Part shown: positions 7,182 to 13,510 of the stretch, piece by piece
Position numbering within the stretch: position 1 is the first letter of the stretch
Layout of the letters: the number at the start of each line of letters is the position of its first letter
Source: a virus
Virus record (IMG/VR): IMGVR_UViG_3300036835_000168
Span: 1-25,151 of that record
DNA: 25,151 nucleotides
Strand: one strand, 5' to 3'
Notes under the pieces: model-generated
What the model saw: the letters and a program-made list of their open reading frames with translations, nothing else
The model's database searches: none
Told to the model about the DNA's origin: nothing
Position numbers and translations under genes: made by a program

Positions 7182-7504
7182 GCGTCGTCGGGCAGTTCCT
7201 CTTGCCCGTCGATCTGCCGGTCCTGGTCGAGCTGGCGCGCGGCGGCGGCGAGCATCTTCGTGGCGGTTTTGCCGTCGACTTCGGTGATCTGTTGGGCTTC
7301 GACGGTGTGCAGCCGGGTGATCTCGTCGTCCTTCTCGCGGTGGGTGACTTGGGTGACGGTGCCGCGGAGCAGGTAGTAGCACTCATCGCCGATGTGCAGT
7401 GCCTTCGGCCGGATCTTGAGTGCTTCGGATAGTCCGTCGCCGGCGCGGGTGATGCGGACGGTGGCGCGGTCGACGGGTTGGTCTTCGAACAGCGGCAGGC
7501 TCAC
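7178..7504 (-). CDS. Conserved-looking phage protein of unknown function
   Basis: Start chosen at GTG 7504 because AAAGGA lies six bases upstream; the longer open frame is low-complexity shadow. The 108-residue protein begins SLPLFEDQPVDRATVRI, has a beta-rich core (ALHIGDECYYLLRGTVTQVTH) and an acidic end ending EELPDDA. The composition and spacing look like a real soluble protein. The family is not known to me. It precedes the replication-like gene and follows the gene with the in-frame stop. Confidence 0.6.
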   Translation of the reverse strand: MSLPLFEDQPVDRATVRITRAGDGLSEALKIRPKALHIGDECYYLLRGTVTQVTHREKDDEITRLHTVEAQQITEVDGKTATKMLAAAARQLDQDRQIDGQEELPDDA

Positions 7505-7520
7505 GGTGGTCCTTTCCGGG

Positions 7521-7970
7521 TCAGGTGCCGAGCTCGTCGGCGAGGGCTTCGGGTGGGGCGAGCCGTAGCAGCGGGCCGAGCGTGGCGGCGCGGCGGTGTG
7601 CCTCGGCGCTGCGGCGGATGTCGCGGACTTCTCCGACGGGGCGTGCTTCGGCCGGGGTGAGCCGGCGGCGCAGGTGGAATGCGGCACCGGTCCACTCGGT
7701 CCATTCGCCGAGCGACGGGTCGCCGTAGCCGTGCAGGATGGCGCGGGCGTGCTGCTCGAGCACGGCCGGGCCGAGCGGGATCCGTCGTGGTGCTGTCGAG
7801 ACGTGCCAGACCGGCCCGCCATATCCGGCTTCGATTCATTCGTAACCCGAGTTCACGGTGAGCACGACGCTGAACCCGAGCCGCTTGTCCACCCAGGAGA
7901 ACCGGGGGTGCATGGTTTCGATCGCGAGGCGGCAGTGGTGGCGCAGCGCTGTGCGGTGGTGTTCGCTCAT
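7521..7970 (-). pseudogene. Early gene interrupted by an in-frame TGA (codon 45)
   Basis: The frame opens with ATG 7970, overlapping the RyR-gene stop as ATGA, and codes 44 residues ending VVLTVNSGYE. It then meets TGA (7838-7836) and continues in the same frame for a further 104 sense codons: IEAGYGGPVWHVSTAPRR, LGEWTEWTGAAFHLRRRL, then VGEVRDIRRSAEAHRRA. Both parts have the look of one soluble protein, and no ribosome binding site or early start codon follows the TGA; the first in-frame candidate is GTG 7763. The simplest reading is a TGG-to-TGA nonsense change (Tyr-Glu-Trp-Ile). Readthrough is the alternative. TGA is otherwise a normal stop in this genome. Function unknown. Confidence 0.7.
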
Positions 7971-8353
7971 GGCTCGATCCCCAGCGCGTCAGCGATCCAT
8001 TGGCGGGCGATCTCGCAGAGCGCGACGAACACCGCGTCCTTGTTCTGCTCGCGCCAGCCCAATTGATCGAACGGCACCATGTCCGGGTGCGTCTTGGCGA
8101 CCGGGTCACGCACCCAGCCGAATCGCCAGCCCATCGCCTCGTAGGCGCGCACCCAGTCGTCGTGCAATTCCTCCGGTGCGGACTTGCGGTCCGGGCCGCA
8201 CATCATCGCGATCACGTCGAGGAACTGGGCGCGGAACGCCTCGTCCCGCTCCGGCCACGGTTCGGGCACGATCGGCGCGTCGACGGCGATCGCCTGCAAC
8301 CGCGCGGCCTCGTAGACGAAGACCGCGCACCGCTCGACCTGGGAGCCCGTCAT
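7967..8353 (-). CDS. RyR-domain protein
   Basis: A 128-residue protein with a recognisable RyR (ryanodine-receptor repeat) domain in its second half. The segments are [19 protein letters not shown], then [18 protein letters not shown] (about residues 60-102), matching the H-D-W...GW..G..RD...KTHP..VP[YF]..L pattern of that family. RyR domains occur in many phages and in bacterial conflict or nucleotide-sensing proteins, where ADP-ribose-like ligand binding has been proposed; the phage role is unsettled. The N-terminal half is helical, with [15 protein letters not shown]. It is joined by ATGA overlaps to both neighbours. Confidence 0.75.
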   Translation of the reverse strand: MTGSQVERCAVFVYEAARLQAIAVDAPIVPEPWPERDEAFRAQFLDVIAMMCGPDRKSAPEELHDDWVRAYEAMGWRFGWVRDPVAKTHPDMVPFDQLGWREQNKDAVFVALCEIARQWIADALGIEP

Positions 8354-8589
8354 CGTTCGATCCCTAGCGCGTCGGCGACGGCGAGTCCGGCACGCACGTC
8401 AGGACACGGCCAGAGCCACATATCCAGCGCGCACTCCTCTATCGACTGGCCGTCGCGGATCACGTCAACGGGCGTGTGCCGTTCCGCGATGCCGTCGAAC
8501 AGGTCAGCGAGAGCGGCGGTTTCGGTCGTGGGCTGGTAGTGCTCGCGGTACACGATCGCCACTGCCCGCAGGCGTTCGGTGTCGGTCAT
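8350..8589 (-). CDS. Small protein of unknown function
   Basis: A 79-residue acidic protein from ATG 8589 with ATGA overlaps at both ends. It is mostly helical ([29 protein letters not shown]) with a Trp/Cys segment [11 protein letters not shown] near the C-terminus. Its last residues DALGIER resemble the end of the next protein (DALGIEP), suggesting a local repeat of the 3' end or a shared short motif. Not recognised. Confidence 0.65.
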   Translation of the reverse strand: MTDTERLRAVAIVYREHYQPTTETAALADLFDGIAERHTPVDVIRDGQSIEECALDMWLWPCPDVRAGLAVADALGIER

Positions 8590-8945
8590 GACGCGCCGTC
8601 CGGGATGACGGCGCCGGATGCGGCGAGCAGCACCGCGGCGTCGACCAGCAGGAACTCCGGCAGGTCAGTCGGCTCGCCGTCCTCATCGGCGGGGCCGAAG
8701 AACAGCACCGGGCCGACGAGGACGCCGTAGCCGAGGCCGCCGGTGTTGCGGACCAGGATCGACGCGACCGGGTTGGGCGCCAGCCGCTCGTGGATGCCGT
8801 CCTCGTTGACATAGCCGTACCAGCCCGGGCCGAAGATGAGCTCGACGAACCCGCCGACCAGGTCCTGCCAGGCGCGCAGGTCACCCGGGGCGGGGTTGTG
8901 CATGCTGGCTACCCCGTCGACGTCGATGCGCAGCACCCGGGTCAT
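8586..8945 (-). CDS. DUF3846-like protein
   Basis: A 119-residue protein matching the DUF3846 pattern as I remember it. It has LRAWQDLVGGFVELIFGPGW near the N-terminus, YVNEDGIHERLAPNPVAS in the middle and VGPVLFFGPADEDGE towards the end. This family is common in phages and plasmids of actinobacteria and firmicutes, often near anti-restriction or accessory genes, and has no settled function. ATG 8945 and its stop are both in ATGA overlaps with neighbours. Confidence 0.72.
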   Translation of the reverse strand: MTRVLRIDVDGVASMHNPAPGDLRAWQDLVGGFVELIFGPGWYGYVNEDGIHERLAPNPVASILVRNTGGLGYGVLVGPVLFFGPADEDGEPTDLPEFLLVDAAVLLAASGAVIPDGAS

Positions 8946-9526
8946 GACGCTGTGTTCTTGCGGTAGTCGTGTTTCCAGCGGCGGTGCACGCCGAGACGTT
9001 GCGCGGTGTCGAACAGCTCGCCGCAGTCGGGGCAGGCGCCGGCGCCGGCGGTGCGTTCCCCGCCGGGCAGACCGGCGGCGTGGCGGGTGTCTTTCAGCTT
9101 GGCTTTGGCGGCGGCGAGCTTCTTCTCGAGCTCGGCGATCTCGGCGAGGGCCTTGGCGCGGGCCTCGGCCTGGGCGCGGTCAGCCTCCGCGATCGCACGT
9201 TCTTCGACGAGGCGGCCGCGCAGGTCTCTGAGTTCGGCGGCGATCTTCTCGGCGAGAGCGACGGTGCGTTTGAACTGCGATCGCCTCCCGGCAGCGAGGA
9301 TCTGGTCGATCGTCGGCCCGGAGCTGGTCGGTGTCGGCGGCTTGGCCGGCGCGGCGTGGACGAGTTGGACACCGATCGGCGCGCTCACCGCTGGCACGAC
9401 ATGCTGCGCCGGCTGGTAGCGCAGGCATTCGCATCGGGCCGCGGAGCACTGCGGCGACAGCGCGGCGTGCTGCTCGTGGCTGTGCCCGCAGCGGCAGTCC
9501 GGGTGTTCGATCGGGCTTGCGGTCAT
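8942..9526 (-). CDS. Zinc-finger/coiled-coil protein of unknown function
   Basis: A 194-residue protein in three parts. The N-terminus is Cys/His-rich (CRCGHSHEQH, then QCSAARCEC), likely one zinc site. The middle, about residues 75-145, is a strongly charged coiled coil rich in Ala/Glu/Lys. The C-terminus has a C2H2-like finger (CPDCGELFDTAQRLGVHRRW followed by KH). A coiled coil between two DNA- or protein-binding zinc motifs suggests a dimeric nucleic-acid-binding or architectural protein. Starts at ATG 9526 in an ATGA overlap with the upstream gene. Confidence 0.65.
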   Translation of the reverse strand: MTASPIEHPDCRCGHSHEQHAALSPQCSAARCECLRYQPAQHVVPAVSAPIGVQLVHAAPAKPPTPTSSGPTIDQILAAGRRSQFKRTVALAEKIAAELRDLRGRLVEERAIAEADRAQAEARAKALAEIAELEKKLAAAKAKLKDTRHAAGLPGGERTAGAGACPDCGELFDTAQRLGVHRRWKHDYRKNTAS

Positions 9527-9768
9527 GGCGTGTCCTTCCGTCGCCAGTCGGACGCGTTCGGGCAGATGACGAAATGGGAGCGGTACAGCTCGCCGCCGGC
9601 GGACTCGAACTTCTGCAGCACGTGCGCGGTCGCGCCGCCGTCGGGCCGCGGGATCAGGGTGATGTTCCCGGCCGGGTGCGGCTCGGCGTCGACGGGCATG
9701 TGCTTGCCACGCTCGGTGACCGCCCAGATCACCTTCTGCCCGCAGGATCGGCAGCGGGTCACGTTCAT
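9523..9768 (-). CDS. Zinc-ribbon-like small protein
   Basis: ATG 9768 has a strong AAGGAG eight bases upstream and overlaps the preceding stop (ATGA). The 81-residue protein starts NVTRCRSCGQKVIWAVTERG, followed by MPVDAEPHPAGNITLI, with a later VICPN. This arrangement is typical of small phage zinc-ribbon proteins in early operons. Function unknown; DNA or RNA binding is plausible. Confidence 0.7.
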   Translation of the reverse strand: MNVTRCRSCGQKVIWAVTERGKHMPVDAEPHPAGNITLIPRPDGGATAHVLQKFESAGGELYRSHFVICPNASDWRRKDTP

Positions 9769-9872
9769 CGGCGCCGCTCCTTGCGGCGTTGCTCCCGCTC
9801 GTCGGCGATGATCAGCCAGAACAGCCCGGCGTAGCCGGCCGCGAGCCCGGTGACAGCCAGCCACACCAGCAT
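9765..9872 (-). CDS. Tiny single-pass membrane protein
   Basis: A 35-residue frame from ATG 9872, formed by a TGATG stop/start with the upstream nuclease gene and an ATGA overlap with the downstream gene. Residues 2-23 are a hydrophobic membrane segment (MLVWLAVTGLAAGYAGLFWL), followed by a charged tail ending RRKERRR. The positive tail would stay in the cytoplasm. Its 3' end also encodes the AAGGAG of the next gene. Function unknown. Confidence 0.65.
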   Translation of the reverse strand: MLVWLAVTGLAAGYAGLFWLIIADEREQRRKERRR

Positions 9873-10231
9873 CACGACGCCACCTCATCCGGCGTCCACG
9901 GCTCGCACGGCCAGGACCGTGAGTGCGGGGTGTGCGGGCCGGTGAGCCGCTGATAGCGGATACGCCGCAGCGCGGGTCCGGTGCGGTCGGCGAGCAGCGG
10001 GACGGCGCCGGCGCGGCGCGCCAGCTCGAGCAGCAGATTCCACTCGGTGCCGGAGATCCGAGTCGCCCCGGACTTGGCTTGGACGAGCAGCACCTGCCCG
10101 GGTTTGAACGCGACAAGATCCGCCACGCTCTTGGAACCCCGGGTCTGATACACGACGTAACCGTCGCCGCGCAGCTGCTCGGCAACGCGGCGCTCGAACT
10201 GGTTCCCCGATCGGTACTGCGGGTTAGGCAC
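9872..10231 (-). CDS. Holliday-junction-resolvase-like PD-(D/E)XK nuclease
   Basis: A 119-residue protein (from GTG 10231; GTG 10249 would add six residues) with the Hjc-type nuclease core. It shows QFERRVAEQLRGDGYVVYQT with catalytic Glu, then GSKSVADLVAF with Asp, then VLLVQAKSG with the Q/E-x-K pair. The remainder is helical and ends with DEVAS. This enzyme type cuts four-way junctions. In a recombination cassette with RecT it would resolve intermediates or debranch replicating DNA. The chosen start overlaps the previous stop by eight bases (GTGCCTAA). Confidence 0.78.
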   Translation of the reverse strand: MPNPQYRSGNQFERRVAEQLRGDGYVVYQTRGSKSVADLVAFKPGQVLLVQAKSGATRISGTEWNLLLELARRAGAVPLLADRTGPALRRIRYQRLTGPHTPHSRSWPCEPWTPDEVAS

Positions 10232-10481
10232 GGTCGCCGCCGGCCGCACGGCCGGTCAGCACCGACACCGCCAACCCCATCCGGCGCCGCAGCTCCTGGT
10301 TGTCCGCAGCCAGCTCAGCCAGGTCGTGCGCGAACTCCCGTATCTCGGTCTGGGTCGGTGAGTCACCGAGCTGGTAGGCGTCGAGCAGCTGCTGGCGGCG
10401 TTCCAGCATCGCCTGAATCTCCGCGACCGACAGCAACCCGGCCAGGTACTCGCCGATCTCGCGGCGCGCCTCCGCGGTCAC
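10224..10481 (-). CDS. Helical small protein of unknown function
   Basis: Start set at GTG 10481, which overlaps the previous stop as GTGA and has GGGAGG seven bases upstream. The 85-residue protein is helical with heptad character: AEARREIGEYLAGLL, EIQAMLERRQQLLDAY, IREFAHDLAELAADNQELRRR. It may dimerise as a coiled coil. No family recognised. Confidence 0.65.
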   Translation of the reverse strand: MTAEARREIGEYLAGLLSVAEIQAMLERRQQLLDAYQLGDSPTQTEIREFAHDLAELAADNQELRRRMGLAVSVLTGRAAGGDRA

Positions 10482-10669
10482 GACCCGACCTCCCGCGGCT
10501 CCCACCCGAACCGCGGTTCACCCCACACGTACGCGTACTCGTCCTGTGGACGGACCCCACTCGTTGTCCACAGCATCCACAGCCGGCACCCGGGGGTGTG
10601 GTCGCCCCGGGCGTGGCAGGACGGGCACACCGTCTCCGGATCCGGGTCACCCCACCAGTACTCAGCCAT
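10478..10669 (-). CDS. Small zinc-binding protein, Trp-rich
   Basis: A 63-residue frame from ATG 10669, overlapping the recT stop by eight bases. It starts AEYWWGDPDPETVCPSCHAR and continues GDHTPGCRLWMLW, giving a CxxC-H...H-x-x-x-C zinc site, and ends with aromatic VWGEPRFGWEPREV. Not recognised beyond being a small zinc protein typical of actinophage early regions. Confidence 0.65.
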   Translation of the reverse strand: MAEYWWGDPDPETVCPSCHARGDHTPGCRLWMLWTTSGVRPQDEYAYVWGEPRFGWEPREVGS

Positions 10670-11675
10670 CGGACGGGATGTCCTTGTCGACGATCTCCGC
10701 GTCGCGGATCTCCTGATCGGTGCCGCGGTTGTCCAGCTCGCCGTCATTCGCGGCCTGCCGGCGCCGCTCGTCGTCAGCGTCGGTGGTGGGCGGATCCGCC
10801 GGCGGCTGGGGTGCCGCGGGGACGGCGTCCGCCGGCGGATCCGCGTCCTCGTCGGGGGACGTGTCAGGGTCGATCTCGCGGTCGATCTCAGCGGCCTGCA
10901 GGTCATGCACCCGACGCTGCATGAACCCACCCAGCTGCATCACCTCACCGGTCTCGACATCGGTGACGTCCGCGTCGAGCAGCTTCGCCCGGGCCGCTTC
11001 ACGCCAGGTCAGCTGCATCTCGGCCACCGACACCGCGGTAATCGCCGCCCCGTGCAGCTCCTGCAGCGTCAACGGCGCCGGACCCTGGTCGACGATCCGG
11101 TCCGGCGCCGGCATCTCATCAATCGAATGCGTCGAAGCCAGGTCCTGCGGGAACGTGGCACGCAACGCGTCGGCCTCGGCGACCTTCGCCAGCATCAACG
11201 CCGGCATGTCCTGCCACGTCTGCATCAGCTTGCCCTTGCGGTCGTAGCGGGCCCGCTCAGCCCACATCGCGATCCCGTACACCGGTTCGTCCCACCCGGC
11301 GCGCCGCACCCCGATCCGCGCCGCTACCGGCGGCTCGTCCGCCTCGGTCCACACGTCACGCCACACACCGTCGCGGCCGAGCCATTCCGGTTGGGTGCGG
11401 CCCCGGTACTCCCCGGTGCGTTCCGCGATGACCCGCAACCCGTCCCGGGCGGTGACCGCCTGCCACTTCCCGGCGAACCGGAGCAGGAAACACTGTTTCG
11501 CGAACGGGTCCAGCCGGACCCGCTGGCAGAAGGTGAGATAGACGCGCAGATCCGCGGCGGTCACGGACTCGTCGACGCCGAGCGCTTTGAGCGCGGCCAG
11601 TTGGTCCGGGGTCCAGTAGTTCTGGTCTTCGCGGACGGCGAGCACACCCGCCGGACGCTGCACAATCTCAGTCAC
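10662..11675 (-). CDS. recT: RecT/Bet-family single-strand annealing protein
   Basis: Anneals complementary single strands during phage recombination and end repair. The first 210 residues hold the RecT core: VYLTFCQRVRLDPFAKQCFL, then FAGKWQAVTARDGLRVIAER, VWTEADEPPVAARIGVRRAG, YGIAMWAERARYDRKGKLM, then WQDMPALMLAKVAEADALR. This follows the pattern of Bet-type annealers. The last 110 residues are acidic and low-complexity (many Asp/Pro/Ala), common in this family. Its ATG overlaps the upstream nuclease-like gene (ATGA). A dedicated exonuclease partner is not obvious; see the 11672-12157 gene. Confidence 0.87.
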   Translation of the reverse strand: MTEIVQRPAGVLAVREDQNYWTPDQLAALKALGVDESVTAADLRVYLTFCQRVRLDPFAKQCFLLRFAGKWQAVTARDGLRVIAERTGEYRGRTQPEWLGRDGVWRDVWTEADEPPVAARIGVRRAGWDEPVYGIAMWAERARYDRKGKLMQTWQDMPALMLAKVAEADALRATFPQDLASTHSIDEMPAPDRIVDQGPAPLTLQELHGAAITAVSVAEMQLTWREAARAKLLDADVTDVETGEVMQLGGFMQRRVHDLQAAEIDREIDPDTSPDEDADPPADAVPAAPQPPADPPTTDADDERRRQAANDGELDNRGTDQEIRDAEIVDKDIPSDG

Positions 11676-12157
11676 GTCGTCTCTCTCATCCCGAAGATCG
11701 CGTCGAATGGTTCGCAGATGTCGCGGCTGATCAGCACGAACGGGGTGCCGGATCCGTTGCCGCGGAACTTGCCCTGAGCGCCGGCCGTGCGGATCCGGTC
11801 GGGTGTGGTGACGGTGCGGTCAGCGAAGACGAACCACACCGGGCACTGGCTGAAATCGGCCCATGCTTCGGCCGCATCCGCGGCTGCCAGCTCGACGTCG
11901 TGGTTGCCGGTGTCTTTCCACCGCTGACCGGCCTTGGCGTCGATGAACACCAGCACGTCGCGCGCTGCGAAGCGGCGCCGAGCGGCGATGTCCGGTGCCC
12001 ACCGTGCCCTTGTCAGATGACCGGCCAGCAGCGCGCGGACGCGTGGTCCCCAGTCGAGCACGTCCTGGTAGCGGGCGATCGCATCATCGGACGGACGCAG
12101 CCGCGGATACAGCTCGGCGATGAACCGGACGTCGGCCACCCGCATCGGTGTGGTCAC
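11672..12157 (-). CDS. Putative PD-(D/E)XK-like nuclease, coupled to recT
   Basis: A 161-residue protein from GTG 12157, which overlaps the upstream stop as GTGA. The suggestive segment is DVLVFIDAKAGQRWKDTGN (about residues 67-85), a hydrophobic strand ending in D-x-K, then a helix VELAAADAAEAWADFSQC and a second strand PVWFVFADRTVT. This order resembles the catalytic half of PD-(D/E)XK enzymes. RecT is normally paired with an exonuclease; an ATGA overlap with recT makes this the best candidate for that partner. The motif match is partial, so the function is inferred. Confidence 0.45.
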   Translation of the reverse strand: MTTPMRVADVRFIAELYPRLRPSDDAIARYQDVLDWGPRVRALLAGHLTRARWAPDIAARRRFAARDVLVFIDAKAGQRWKDTGNHDVELAAADAAEAWADFSQCPVWFVFADRTVTTPDRIRTAGAQGKFRGNGSGTPFVLISRDICEPFDAIFGMRETT

Positions 12158-12426
12158 CGCTGACCACCGGCCGGATGCCGCCGTACTGCCGCGTCGAGGC
12201 GCCGCCGGTCGAGGTCGCCGGCAGTGAGCGCTTCGGCTTGCGCGGCTCGGTCGTCGAGGTCGTCGTCACCGGCCGGCCAGTGTGCGGCGCCGCGCATCGC
12301 GCGCAACTGGGTGATCCAGTCGTCGGCCCATGCCGCGTCTCTGCGGTCGCGGGCGTAGGTGGTTGCGCGCCACGCCACGCATAGGGCGATGGCGAGGGCG
12401 GCCAGGCCGAGCAGTAGCGCGGTCAC
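12154..12426 (-). CDS. Small membrane-anchored protein
   Basis: Start set at GTG 12426, overlapping the preceding tiny gene as GTGA; the longer frame upstream is Arg/Pro shadow. Of 90 residues, 2-19 are one hydrophobic membrane segment (TALLLGLAALAIALCVAW) and the remaining 70 are a charged, Asp/Arg/Ala-rich cytoplasmic domain including WADDWITQLRAMRGAAHW. Function unknown; early membrane proteins of this kind can act in exclusion or lysis control. Confidence 0.6.
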   Translation of the reverse strand: MTALLLGLAALAIALCVAWRATTYARDRRDAAWADDWITQLRAMRGAAHWPAGDDDLDDRAAQAEALTAGDLDRRRLDAAVRRHPAGGQR

Positions 12427-12539
12427 CGTGCCGCTCGCCGCCGGGCGGTGCGGATGATCCGGAACCCGAGCGCGGCGAGGAGGAAGGCGGCGGCGAACCC
12501 GAGCAATGCGCCGGTCGCGGCCGCGAGCAACGCCGTCAC
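12423..12539 (-). CDS. Tiny single-pass membrane protein
   Basis: A 38-residue frame from GTG 12539, coupled by GTGA overlaps to both neighbours. Residues 2-26 are Ala/Leu/Gly/Phe-rich and membrane-spanning (ALLGFAAAFLLAALGF), followed by a basic tail IIRTARRRAAR. It is the first of two consecutive small membrane proteins in the early operon. Confidence 0.6.
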   Translation of the reverse strand: MTALLAAATGALLGFAAAFLLAALGFRIIRTARRRAAR

Positions 12540-12925
12540 GCGGACGCCTCGGCCGCGGGGACACCCGCGGTGCCGGAGTCCAAGGCGCCGCGAGTGTCAC
12601 CCTCTTCCCCTACGGTCGCGTTCAACCCAGGCGTTGCCGCGCCTGGCACAACCGAAAAGGAGTCCTCATGCCTAACCGACAGCGGAACATCCAGGCCAGA
12701 ATCGCCAGCCTGGTCGACGTCCCCGCCAGCAGCCTGGTCTCGGTACCGACCGAACGTGACCGGCCCGAGGATGCGGTCCGCAAGCTGCAGGTGCAGTGCT
12801 TCGAGCTCGCGGATGCGATCGCTGATCTGGTCCAGGAGGTGGACAGTCTGCGCGCCCAGGTCACCCGCGGCAGCAGCCTCGGCCGCGGCTGACCGGGACA
12901 GGTACTGCGGCGACGGCCCGGTCAC
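12536..12925 (-). CDS. Coupled early frame, partly antisense to a plus-strand gene
   Basis: A 129-residue frame with GTGA overlaps at both ends (12925 and 12536), which fits the polycistronic early unit. Residues about 27-52 look coiled-coil (VHLLDQISDRIRELEALHLQ). The last half is Gly/Asp/Ala-rich and ends EASA. In the part antisense to 12668-12892 its third-position G/C is only about three quarters, lower than the plus-strand frame. Either this frame or the plus one, or both, are real. Not recognised. Confidence 0.5.
   Translation of the reverse strand: MTGPSPQYLSRSAAAEAAAAGDLGAQTVHLLDQISDRIRELEALHLQLADRILGPVTFGRYRDQAAGGDVDQAGDSGLDVPLSVRHEDSFSVVPGAATPGLNATVGEEGDTRGALDSGTAGVPAAEASA
12627..12646 (+). 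promoter_or_regulatory. Hairpin before the plus-strand ORF ribosome binding site
   Basis: A perfect 7-bp stem (12627-12633 with 12640-12646) and a 6-nt loop lie just upstream of AAAAGGAG and the ATG at 12668. No U-run follows, so it is more likely a leader structure than a terminator. Confidence 0.4.
12668..12892 (+). CDS. Small coiled-coil protein on the opposite strand
   Basis: A 74-residue frame from ATG 12668 with an excellent AAAAGGAG five bases upstream and about 85 percent G/C in third positions. The N-terminus is basic (PNRQRNIQARIASLVDVP), the second half is a coiled coil (VRKLQVQCFELADAIADLVQ, then EVDSLRAQV). It lies wholly inside the minus-strand frame 12536-12925 and would be transcribed head-on against the early operon. 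No clear promoter is visible. Function unknown; antisense interference with early transcription is possible. Confidence 0.6.
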   Translation: MPNRQRNIQARIASLVDVPASSLVSVPTERDRPEDAVRKLQVQCFELADAIADLVQEVDSLRAQVTRGSSLGRG

Positions 12926-13206
12926 GCGGACGCCCGCTCGCCGAGCAGAGCGTCAACGGTCGCGAACACCTGCGGCTTGCCACCCAGCGGCGACATCTGC
13001 CTGACGAGCCCAGCCGCGCGCAGAACGCCGATCGCGACGTTCGCGGTCGAGTACGGGTGCCCCACCCTGCTTGCGATCAGTTCGGCGGCGACCGTGCGGC
13101 GGGTGAACACTCCTTGCCGCTCGATCTCCTCGATCGCGGCCTCGTACCGAGGCCACGTGTACGGCGACGGGGCGATCGGGAACAGGTCGCGGACCGGGCC
13201 GCTCAC
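12922..13206 (-). CDS. Winged-helix-like small protein
   Basis: A 94-residue frame from GTG 13206 overlapping the HTH gene stop (GTGA). The segment RYEAAIEEIERQGVFTRRTV, followed by AAELIASRVGHPYSTANVAI and GVLRAAGLVRQM, reads as a winged helix: two helices, a recognition helix, then a wing with GGKPQVFATV. It is likely a DNA-binding regulator. As the second gene of the early operon it could be a Cro partner, an excisionase or an early activator; sequence alone does not decide. Confidence 0.55.
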   Translation of the reverse strand: MSGPVRDLFPIAPSPYTWPRYEAAIEEIERQGVFTRRTVAAELIASRVGHPYSTANVAIGVLRAAGLVRQMSPLGGKPQVFATVDALLGERASA

Positions 13207-13397
13207 TGGCCGGCCTCGCTGTACCAGTTGATGACGGTCTGCGGTGTGACGTCGACCTGGCCCTTGGTGGCTTCGTAGATGTCGCGGGCGATGACGCGCC
13301 AGCTGCGGTCGGGGCGTCGTTCGGCGATGAAGTCGACGACGTCCTGCTTGAGCAGCGCGGTCGCCAGCTTCTGGTTGGCGCTCGTAGCTGTTGGCAT
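13203..13397 (-). CDS. Cro-like HTH protein, first gene of the leftward unit
   Basis: A 64-residue protein from ATG 13397, apparently on a leaderless transcript: there is no ribosome binding site, and a TACGTT -10 box ends eight bases before the ATG. The second half reads as an HTH: SWRVIARDIYEATKGQVDVT followed by PQTVINWYSEAG. It is divergent from the repressor and separated from it by paired operators, the place of cro in lambda and of the divergent small regulator in BPs-type mycobacteriophages. Likely represses the lysogeny promoter or fine-tunes the early promoter. Confidence 0.6.
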   Translation of the reverse strand: MPTATSANQKLATALLKQDVVDFIAERRPDRSWRVIARDIYEATKGQVDVTPQTVINWYSEAGQ

Positions 13398-13404
13398 GAG
13401 TCGG

Positions 13405-13433
13405 AACGTAGGCCAACTATTCGGAAAATACAA
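13405..13433 (-). promoter_or_regulatory. Early leftward promoter
   Basis: On the minus strand TTGTAT (13433-13428), a 17-base spacer and TACGTT (13410-13405), which fits the actinobacterial TANNNT -10. The ATG at 13397 is eight bases beyond, predicting a leaderless mRNA. Operator candidate 13412-13426 fills the spacer, so bound repressor would block polymerase. Confidence 0.5.
13412..13426 (-). promoter_or_regulatory. Operator candidate 1
   Basis: Reads TTCCGAATAGTTGGC on the minus strand and differs at one base from candidate 2. It sits between the -35 and -10 of the leftward promoter. Extra half-sites ttggc/gccaa occur at 13391, 13452 and 13485. Confidence 0.6.
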
Positions 13434-13462
13434 CGTCTAATACGAGGCTGAGCCAAGTTATC

Positions 13463-13477
13463 TTCCGAGTAGTTGGC
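13463..13477 (+). promoter_or_regulatory. Operator candidate 2
   Basis: Reads TTCCGAGTAGTTGGC on the plus strand, in opposite orientation to candidate 1, 51 bp away. It overlaps the -35 of the repressor promoter, consistent with autoregulation. A perfect 7-bp inverted repeat (agccaag at 13451-13457, cttggct at 13484-13490) flanks it. Confidence 0.6.
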
Positions 13478-13502
13478 AAATGTCTTGGCTAACCCGTAGA
13501 GT
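13473..13502 (+). promoter_or_regulatory. Repressor/integrase promoter
   Basis: TTGGCA (13473-13478), an 18-base spacer and TAGAGT (13497-13502). The repressor ATG at 13511 begins eight bases after the -10, again suggesting a leaderless transcript; no ribosome binding site is present. Confidence 0.5.
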
Positions 13503-13510
13503 CCCTGGCT

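Noticed and set aside
7501-7839. A separate gene from ATG 7839 (in another frame) beginning at the in-frame TGA
   Set aside because: Its translation is Arg/Pro low complexity, while the frame continuing through the TGA looks like a real protein.
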